A DNA stretch of 64,000 nucleotides from Amoebophrya sp. A120. Its lineage: Eukaryota > Sar > Dinophyceae > Syndiniales > Amoebophryaceae. The notes beneath the pieces were generated by a model. That model worked only from the letters and a program-made list of their open reading frames with translations, was not told the origin of the DNA and did not search any database. Position numbers and translations under genes: made by a program. Location of the stretch: positions 860,564-924,563 of the forward strand of contig CAJINV010000005.1 of assembly GCA_905178155.1 (NCBI GenBank), given 5' to 3'. This document shows, in pieces, positions 57,401 through 64,000 of this stretch (position 1 is its first letter; each line of letters starts with the position of its first letter).

Positions 57401-58536
57401 GACAGGAAGCCCATATCTTTCCCTGGGCCGAGCTGTGACTACAGCACACGTTTGACAGGGTACCCTGGTCGACGAAATCTTCCGGGAGGAAGTAGTAGGT
57501 CTCGGTTTCGACGTCGGCCCCGGCTTGTCCTCCGGGCTCCAGCTGCTGCTGCTCCCGTGATGTTTTATCTATCATCGTCCTCGCCCGCCGCGCCGTCGTG
57601 GGGAGAACCTCTAGTGTGTTCTTCATCGACCTGCTGGCTAGGGAAGTCCACCGTGGTCGGAAAGAAAACCTGGACCGACGGGAGAATCGTTCCGGCTACC
57701 ACGGCAATGAACCCAACGACCAGCAAAATGATGGAAGTAAGACTCCTCGCGCGAATCCGTGCGATGGTAAGGGCGAGCAAACGCTGCAAAATGATTTCGT
57801 TAAGCGAGCCCGCGTTGCGAACGTGAACAAAGCGGCTCTCCGTCGCGTTCCGTTCCTCCACGAACCGCTTCGCCGTATCCTGTGTAATGACGTCCCCACG
57901 CCTGAGTTGTCGCGCAAATCTGCATGCATAAAATAATGTTTCCCATGCGCAGCCACATGAAAGGCATTTGCTGATAAATGCTATCTGGGTGGAACTTGTC
58001 AAGCTAGAATCAGGATAAGCTATATCGATTTCTCACGCGGCTGCACCAGCTCAAGAGGATTACACTACGAACCCAAACTTGTCATTCTAAACAGAAGTGC
58101 GGCACACTTTGCCTCCCCCTGTGCAAACGGCCGCAGATGGCTGTCACGCAGGGAAGGTAGGTCAGGCGCAACAGCCAAAACTTGTTGGTTTGTGTAGCGA
58201 AGTCCCCATGATCTTGCGTCTAGGGAGGTGGGGACGTTTTTACTAAGCAGGATACGCCGTAGCGCTTTGATCTGCCTCCTGCTTTGCGCGCATCGCCCGC
58301 AGCTCCTGCTCCACATGTATCCTACAGAAAAGCCCTCCAACGGTACCAGAAAAAAAATGAATCTGTGTTAGTGCCGTTTGCTGCTTGAACTTGCTTCGAG
58401 ATAATTGTTCGCCGCCTTGTATGTAATTTAGAGACCTCCACAAGAAAGGCAAATAACTGTCCGTCGTCCAGAGTGCACTTTGTGGCGCAGTTTAGCTAAT
58501 AGACGGGTACTTCTACTTACCGAAAAAGTTCGCCAT
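54487..58536 (-). CDS. polytopic membrane protein, several exons unresolved
   Basis: Probable start 58536 (MANFF, GTAAGT donor), joining to GLFCRIHVEQELRAMRAKQE using an acceptor at GTTGGAG. After the B introner (57876-58254; QSAT|AKRFVEER) comes a TM (SLTSIILLVVGFIAVVAGTIL), a GT-AG intron (about 57560-57650), a Cys-containing loop, TM VWLLVPNILFILVAAIPTV, the A introner (56633-56994; GVLLFS|ETLQLFVGEG), a conventional intron, an exon with STLIKIWGGEIFDFDNAGNL and TMs GTVLLAFVSGFGCAFFSLLL and FEVVVMLLVWSLPFFPAML. A candidate stop exists at 55280; alternatively the gene continues through 55088 into the terminal exons around a D introner (54614-54763; LTYFQH|CNGNKF) with stop at 54487. No family is recognised. 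The last 0.8 kb may be a separate gene. Confidence 0.55.
54614..54763. mobile_element. introner family D, 150 bp
   Basis: Ends TATCCTGTGCAAAAGTATCG and ...GTACGATGCTTTTGCAGTTCATA; duplication AATGC at 54609-54613 and 54764-54768. Excision joins YLLLTYFQH|CNGNKFPN in frame. Confidence 0.93.
56633..56994. mobile_element. introner family A (expanded interior), 362 bp
   Basis: Ends TATCAACTGCAAACATGTCT and ...CATATTTGCAGTTAATA. Duplication GAGAC (56628-56632) / GAGAA (56995-56999), one mismatch. Excision gives GVLLFS|ETLQLF in frame. About 100 bp longer than typical A copies, with an unrelated segment in the left half. Confidence 0.9.
57876..58254. mobile_element. introner family B (expanded), 379 bp
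   Basis: Ends TATCCTGTGTAATGACGTCC and GGACGTTTTTACTAAGCAGGATA; duplication CGCCG at 57871-57875 and 58255-58259. Excision gives ADQSAT|AKRFVE in frame. The interior contains extra sequence including CTATCTGGGTGGAACTTGTC, faintly like the start of a family A interior, so it may be a nested or chimeric element. Confidence 0.92.
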
Positions 58537-58580
58537 GCCGAACGGCCAGCTCTTTTGTGGTGCACCACGAACGAGTAGTT

Positions 58581-59201
58581 CTAGTTTTTTCTTTTTAATG
58601 ATAAAGGAGTTCTTTTCTGTGGCATACTTTGCTGCAGCTGCAGTGCGAGAGCTTGCACTGCCGGATCATCAGTCCTGGAAGCAGTGGTGGTCGTCGCGGC
58701 ATCTATTTTCGACGGGTCTCGGATTCCTTCCTGTTCTCGGTCTGCTTGAGGAGAGGCAGCGTCGCCAGCTTCCGCCAAGTCGGCGTGCAAAAATTCTAGC
58801 ATCTCGCTTGTCCCAGGTTGCACGGTACTACCGCTAGCCGTCTCGTCTTCCTGGTCCGCCGTAAACCTCGACGAGTCCTCGCTGCCGATTGCGGGCAGCA
58901 CACTTTCTGTGCTAGGGTCCTGTGGTGCGTCGTCGGTCCGAATAAACCCATATGTCGGTGACGTTCTTTTGACTGTTTTTGGTTCGCTTTCGCCACCTGG
59001 CTGCAGCACAAATGGCGTTTCAGCTTCGTGCCGGCGCGCGTGCTCATCGTGATTCGGTCTCGACCGGGGGACAGTCGGACGACTCAGCCGGGACGCCAGC
59101 AAGTGTTCCTCTTTCATCTCCTCACCCGCCTCTATTGCGCCATTACACGGGACCAAGAGAAGCAGAAACAGAAGTGCTCCACCAGTGGGGAATCTTCTCA
59201 T
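58581..59201 (-). CDS. secreted, low-complexity protein
   Basis: The ATG at 59201 opens a strong signal peptide: MRRFPTGGALLFLLLLVPCN, likely cleaved near NGA|IEAG. The frame is also open upstream to 59438 but the signal peptide favours 59201. The mature ~175-aa chain is acidic and disordered (Asp/Glu/Ser/Thr/Pro), has a Thr/Ala run (ATTTTASRTDD) and ends TPLSLKRKN. No domain is recognised. Its stop lies only 44 bp from the start of the downstream membrane-protein gene. Confidence 0.65.
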   Translation of the reverse strand: MRRFPTGGALLFLLLLVPCNGAIEAGEEMKEEHLLASRLSRPTVPRSRPNHDEHARRHEAETPFVLQPGGESEPKTVKRTSPTYGFIRTDDAPQDPSTESVLPAIGSEDSSRFTADQEDETASGSTVQPGTSEMLEFLHADLAEAGDAASPQADREQEGIRDPSKIDAATTTTASRTDDPAVQALALQLQQSMPQKRTPLSLKRKN

Positions 59202-60265
59202 CCAGCCCTCCGACGGGAGAGACTTGTGGCGACGCAACCGCACTGGTGGACGACCCCGGTCCTGTGCAACGCGCGTCGGCTTGCACTGCATCTTGATCAT
59301 CCTCGTCAAGACTTGATACCAAGTTCTTGAAAGTCGATGAATCTCAAGGGCAGAAAAGGAAAACAAACTCACTGGCGCAGAGAAAATATCCGCCGAAGGC
59401 TGCAAGATCTCTGTAACTTTGGAGTCACCTGGCAACACGTCAGAAGCACGTACAATAGACAGATGAAATACACTCCGGTCAAGTAGTGGACCGACACGGG
59501 GAGGAGTGCCATTTCCAACAAATCAAAGTCGCGCCTGAAATAACCAACCGACTCTACTGAGACAAACTACGCGCTGGAGTCCCTCAGAAGATAATCGTAA
59601 AACTCACCGCAACGGCAGGACAAGAACACGTCAGAAACGCCCACAGCAGACCACAGAAGAGCGACACAGAAGTTTGTCATTGCATACGACATACTTGTTG
59701 AAAAGTTCATGGCGACTCAGAAGTTCTTGTGACGTAATTGATACATGATACAGTTGACTTCTGTCACGGTTGTAGTAGATTCGTTTATTCATTCCTCACC
59801 CACTTTTATTTGACACGATTAGCATCGACGGGTGGTTCAAGTAGAATAAGCAAAGAGTTGAATACTGATTGACAATCTGAAACTACACTCTACATGTATA
59901 TCGGTGTTCATGTTCCGCCCCTGTAGAAGATAATATCGGTGTTGATGCAGTCTGCTTGTTGTACAAGGGTTATTATAGAAGTTTTGTGTCGTGTAAGTGA
60001 AATTCAGGCAAGCCCGAACCGTCGGCGACGTCGAGTCCCCCCGATAATGCGTGCGGGCCGGCTGCTCTTTTTTCCCATCCCAAGTAGTCGGACTGCGTCG
60101 ACCGCCTTGAGAAGTTCCTACTTACTTCTTCTATTTCGCTGCTCTAAAAGTTCTTGTCTTAGTATTAAGTCTGTTCATTCTTACATTACAAAGTGTACAA
60201 CCCTTATCGAGCCAAAACTCGCAAGGAATCTCGAATCCTTCGGAGCAGCACCAACCCGATCGCAC
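59202..60265. other. intergenic spacer
   Basis: About 1 kb of AT-rich sequence between the secreted-protein gene and the stop of the terminal gene. Plus-strand ORFs at 59939-60475 overlap the antisense of a real exon and are shadows. Confidence 0.5.
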
Positions 60266-63200
60266 TTACTGGAACATGTTCGGGTTGCCGCCATTGGCCT
60301 TGGCCACCGCGTACCGATTGTCCCAATCCTTACAGTTGTCCGGATTCACGCACGGGCTGCCGTACAAGCAGCTGCAGCCCTCCTTCATGGTCGGCAGCTC
60401 ACCTGCGTCACGAAAAATTGGGTGTCGTTTTCCTATTTCATCTTGAGGGGACAGGGTTTGGATTGGACCTCTTAATAAACCGCTATTTTTGCGTTTTCTT
60501 CTTCATGAAAATCTGCAAGAAACATCAAATCAAAATGAACAAAGAGCCCTGGTATGTGCGGAGCAGCGCGGCGCGTGTTCTTGGAACCGCGAAAAAACCT
60601 TCAGGGTCATCTGGCGCACGCAGCATCGGGTAGCCGCAATCTATCATGTCTACTTCGACGGCTCATTATTCTTGTGTGGCGCGGCGCGAGTGGGAGTGCG
60701 GCGGCTGGCGCGTTCGTGTTCGTTGTCCTGCAGCGGTAAGCGCGTTCAAGTTTCGCGTAGGACGCGCGGCGCAGTGAATTCAATCATTCGGTCGTGGTTC
60801 ATCTGGTTACTTATCCTGCGGCGGTAAGCCTCTTGACATTTCGTGAGGGACGCGCTGCGCGATGCGGGGCAGCAATTCATCGTCTGTCGGTACAGACAAG
60901 GGCGGTACTCTGTTTCTCTTCTCCTGCTTAGCGCAAATCGGGGCGGCGCAAATCGGGCCGGCGCACACGCCGCGAGGCAAAAAGAACAGCATGTATCACT
61001 ATTGCAACTTATAGGCAACTTATGTTTTACGCTGCTACAGATTGTATCCAAATTTGAATTCCATTTCGCAGCCTCAACATGTTGAGGAAGCGCGCGGGCA
61101 AGTGTCATGGCAGGACTGCAAACGTCTCCGAGAGCACCGACACAATTGTATTTTTTGTAGCACACAGAACAGCGAGGCGCAGCGGGCGGAAGCAGAGCTG
61201 GACAGCAGGGCATCGACGACAATTATTTCGGTATTAAACTTCTTTCCTGCGCAGTTCTCTAACCGGACATTTTTTTCTGCTTTCCCAGATGGGGCTACAT
61301 TAACTCGATAGCTCGCTCAACTTCAGCTTTTACAAGAATTCGCATCGTGGCAAGAAGGCCTGGGCGCGATAAAATTAAACTGCCCCAGGACCACGCGATC
61401 TTCATTTACTAGAGTGAGAGTTTTGACAGATTGGAGAGACAACTGGATAATTCTGAAAGGGTTCATCATGTTCAGTTGCGGCACTGGCAGCATGTTGTAG
61501 TGTGGGCGCGCGAGACAGCGAACATGTAACGCTGGTTTAGAATGTGTTGTGTCAGATCATTTCAATTTGGGAATTCTAAAAATCTGTTGACGTAATCTTG
61601 CTGTATCGGGCGCGCGCATGGTAGGTAGGTACTGACGCCTGCGAGTGGCGTGTAATGGTCATTTTGTCTTGCGAAGGGCGGGCGAGCGGGCGCAGCGAGT
61701 TCTTCTGCGGTCGCGCGGCTATTATTCGTCTTGCCTTCCAAACGACAAGAGGTATTCTTCAGTACCTAAGATGAGCGACAAACCAGTCCTTTGTATGGTT
61801 CAAATACTTAAACAAAGAGTCATCACTTCAATGCACGACGCAAGACCTTCCCAGTCATCTTGTTTGTGACGCAGAGTCGTCGTGTGACCCAAGAACTCTG
61901 CAAATGAATCATCATAGTCCCCTTCTGTATAAATCAAAAGCAACTGACTCTAGGTGTTATATGTAAGTACTTACCCTTCGCGGCGTTGGCCCAGACTTCC
62001 TTCATGCGCTTCATGTCTTCCTCGTATGTGGCCTGGTCTTGCTGAATGTAGAGGAAGTAGTTCATCTTCGGGGTCAGAGTGCCCCACACGCCCTGCGGCT
62101 CTTCCTGAATGTACAAATGCTCCTCGTCCCCAACAAATTCGCGGACCTTGATTTTTTTCAGAAGTAAAAACATTTTTTTCTTCATGGAACCCCCGCCCAT
62201 TACATGAGAACAATCTGGTGCGTCGTGGCAAATGACAAATTGCGGGAACACTTCTTTCATCTCATGGTGCGAATGAGAATTATTTTTCATTTTGAATGCA
62301 AGCGCGTGATAATAGAACACGACGAAAAAAATTGAAATTCACTGTTCTCTGTACCGACAAGTGCATGAAGGAGTTCGGCATGACGGCGGAGATGCAGTAC
62401 ACGTCGTCGATGTCCTTCTGGGTCAGTATCCTATGTAAAAACGTCCCCACCCCAGAGTCAAGATGGGGATTTTGCAACGCAAACCTTCAAGTTTTGGGAA
62501 CCACGCATGACAAATTGCAGGTTGTAGTGCAGTGCAGTTTAGCAAGGGAAGCCGCATAACAAATCGATCTCCTTATGCTGTTTACAGCATTACAAGTTCC
62601 AAAACACGACTGATAGTGATAATGCCCCTCATGGGATCGCGCATTACAAACGCTCTTGTGCTTGCAGATCTGCATCACAACTCTTGGGTGGGGACGTTTT
62701 TACTCAGGATAGTCAGCTTTCCGTCCTCTGACAGTGTAAAGGGCTCGGCGTAGTCGACATACCTGCCAGGTGGATGTTCAAAAAAGGATCGATCATCTTC
62801 CGTTGAGAAGGAGGATCCAGTTCTTGCGACGTACACTGCATGTCAAATGACAGCGTTCAAACGGGTTTATTAAAGGGAGCTATCTCATGAAAAAAGACGC
62901 AAAAGAACTCGCTAGTACTTGATGATGACATCGTTGTCTCCTGCCTCCTTCGGTCCATCGCGCTCCTTGACGGTTATCGTCACGCCCTCTAGTGTATCAA
63001 CTGCAAATACGTCTGTGTCTCCTGGAAAGTTCTACTATTTTGCGAGACTGTAAATGATAAGCGCACTGGAATTGCACGCAGCAAAGCATGACAAGTCTTT
63101 GAGCTGGTGTGTGTTGCGTATTCTCCATGCATGGTAAGACTAGTTTTGCAAGACAGGAAGAAGGACCTTGTTCTCGTGTCCATGCAACACAGCCTTCAGA

Positions 63201-64000
63201 ATTATGTCAGACAAGCATCGCAAATCTTGCTATTTTCCGGATCCAGACATATTTGCAGTTCATATGGTGGTTTTGTCGAGGCTGCCTTGCGCGCTGCCGC
63301 CTGGCCCTCGGCATACCTAGAGTGAGGTAGAGCATTTTCGGCATCCAAGTAGAAATTATACTTTCGTATCACGAATCGATTCGCTGGGTCGTGTCAACAT
63401 GCTCATCGACGGATCTGTTCCTAGCGCCAGCCGATTTTTATTATGATTATACATTCTTTCCGCTGTGCAAAGATCATAAGCTTCAAATACAGAATATCCT
63501 CTATTTCCGACATAGTAGAGTAAGTACGCTGCTTTCTTGGCATCCACTTCGGCCTTGTGCGCGCCTTCTTTTGCTGCTTTCTCCGCTTCTGCAGCTTTCC
63601 TGGCTCTCTCCTCTTCCATCATGCGCTCCCTTTTGGCTGCCTCTGCTGCCTCCTGGGCGGCAATGTCAGCGCGCTGTTTTGATAAAAATTACAACCAAAA
63701 ATCTGATTTATTCCTTTATTGTTGCTCCGGACTTATTTGTAGTTCACAGCTACTTACCGGCCCTGTATCGACACACGACGAAGACGATTCACAATATCGA
63801 ACATTTTTCAAGCATGTGATGAAGAGCGAGCGCAGAACAGAAGTCCTCCTCACTTTTAAATGACAAAAAAATCAGTACCATTTCCTCCGCCGTCTTGGAA
63901 AAGACGATGTCGTACTTTTTCCCGGACTTGGACTTTCTCAGGTGTGGGAGCGTCAGGTTGGAAAGCGACAAAAAGGAAAAAGTTTGTGATGCATTGGATC
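60266..64000 (-). CDS. unknown coiled-coil / Cys-containing protein, N-terminus beyond window
   Basis: The exon chain joins in phase: to 63879 (LTLPHLRKSKSGKKYDIVFS), 63673-63528 (Ala/Glu/Lys coiled coil, ERMMEEERARKAAEAEKAAK), 63316-62919 around A introner 62995-63264 (STKPP|EGVTITVKER), 62762-62355 around B introner 62427-62711 (LSEDGKL|TQKDIDDVY), 62146-61975 (VREFVGDEEHLYIQEEPQGV, TPKMNYFLYIQQD), and 60402-60266 (KEGCSCLYGSPCVNPDNCKD then NRYAVAKANGG, stop). The last intron, 60403-61974, is 1,572 bp, ten times the usual size. The structured C-terminal half is well formed but I do not recognise the family. The first exon runs off the right edge, where the sequence resembles introner interior (TTTGTGATGCATTGGATC), so another introner may begin there. 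Confidence 0.75.
60403..61974 (-). other. 1.57-kb intron with GC-rich repeated insert
   Basis: Bounded by GTAAGT (61974) and GACGCAG (60403) and phase-consistent. It contains an imperfect ~50-bp repeat with period 88: TCCTGCAGCGGTAAGCGCG at 60726 and TCCTGCGGCGGTAAGCCTC at 60814, each followed by a TTTCG..GGACGCGC block. GC-rich patches at 60.55-60.95 and 61.6-61.72 kb alternate with AT-rich sequence. Probably a decayed insertion; no coding sequence recognised. Confidence 0.7.
62427..62711. mobile_element. introner family B, 285 bp
   Basis: Ends TATCCTATGTAAAAACGTCC and GGACGTTTTTACTCAGGATA; duplication GTCAG at 62422-62426 and 62712-62716. Excision joins SEDGKL|TQKDID in frame. The interior aligns with 7325 and 25535 in the same orientation. 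Confidence 0.93.
62995..63264. mobile_element. introner family A (diverged), 270 bp
   Basis: Ends TATCAACTGCAAATACGTCT and ...CATATTTGCAGTTCATA. Duplication TAGTG (62990-62994) / TGGTG (63265-63269), one mismatch. Excision joins STKPP|EGVTITV in frame. The inner TIR is eroded (GTGTCTCCTGGAAAG), consistent with greater age. Confidence 0.88.

Noticed and set aside
5822-63264. CRISPR-like or simple MITE interpretation of the repeated TGTCTGGGTCTGGAAG units
   Set aside because: The units are ends of dispersed 150-380 bp elements inside coding genes with in-frame excision, not short direct repeats with spacers; ordinary MITEs would disrupt the genes.
1-64000. Bacterial, viral or organellar origin of the window
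   Set aside because: Phase-consistent spliceosomal introns, an Aurora-like kinase, TBC Rab-GAP, ALG5 and Tat-SF1-like proteins show a eukaryotic nuclear genome.
1-64000. tRNA, rRNA or snRNA genes, and a dinoflagellate spliced-leader sequence
   Set aside because: None could be recognised by eye; a covariance-model scan would be needed before claiming absence.

Overview
The window reads as nuclear DNA of a compact-genome alveolate, most likely an early-branching parasitic dinoflagellate of the Amoebophrya (Syndiniales) type. This identification is inference. It rests on three things: every gene I could reconstruct lies on the minus strand, gaps between genes are short, and the genes are full of short repeated non-GT-AG introns bounded by inverted repeats (introner elements), as published for Amoebophrya. 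Low-complexity, fast-evolving proteins and one dinoflagellate-type membrane protein family (15.1-16.8 kb) fit the same picture.

Layout, all genes on the minus strand, listed by increasing coordinate: an AT-hook, Q/S-rich nuclear protein running off the left edge (1-3549); a giant PA14/LNR-containing surface protein (4179-14103); a dinoflagellate-type polytopic membrane protein (15120-16805); a protein with 12 copies of a RRRNAVDHTGDGS-type repeat and C-terminal EF-hands (17947-22224); a small polytopic membrane protein (23923-24930); an Aurora-like kinase (25426-27862); a small acidic protein (28289-28861); a class-3/DAG-type lipase split by a ~4 kb nested insertion (29554-35778); a SEC59/DGK1/VTE5-type lipid kinase (36412-37585); a small unknown protein (38851-39701); a TBC-domain Rab-GAP (40211-45051); a Tat-SF1/Cus2-like splicing factor (45598-48126); a small unknown (49403-49771); a GC-rich island (about 50.4-52.3 kb); ALG5 dolichyl-phosphate glucosyltransferase (52587-54200); a polytopic membrane protein (54487-58536); a secreted protein (58581-59201); and a coiled-coil/Cys-containing protein running off the right edge (60266-64000).

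The most interesting system is the set of introners. I found 21 loci with two defined ends in six sequence families (A-F, about 148-380 bp, plus one 4 kb composite). All begin TAT and end ATA (one ends GTA), carry inverted termini and are flanked by a 5-bp target-site duplication (exact at 17 loci, one mismatch at 4). At every locus, deleting the element plus one copy of the duplication rejoins the flanking exons in frame, and the resulting intron ends do not follow GT-AG. Two families are present in both orientations relative to transcription, so they appear to be removed as introns whichever way they insert. The lipase intron also holds an 'empty-site' copy of the target exon, giving internal evidence for insertion. 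No element encodes a recognisable transposase. Conventional GT-AG introns (about 87-180 bp, occasionally longer) coexist in the same genes.
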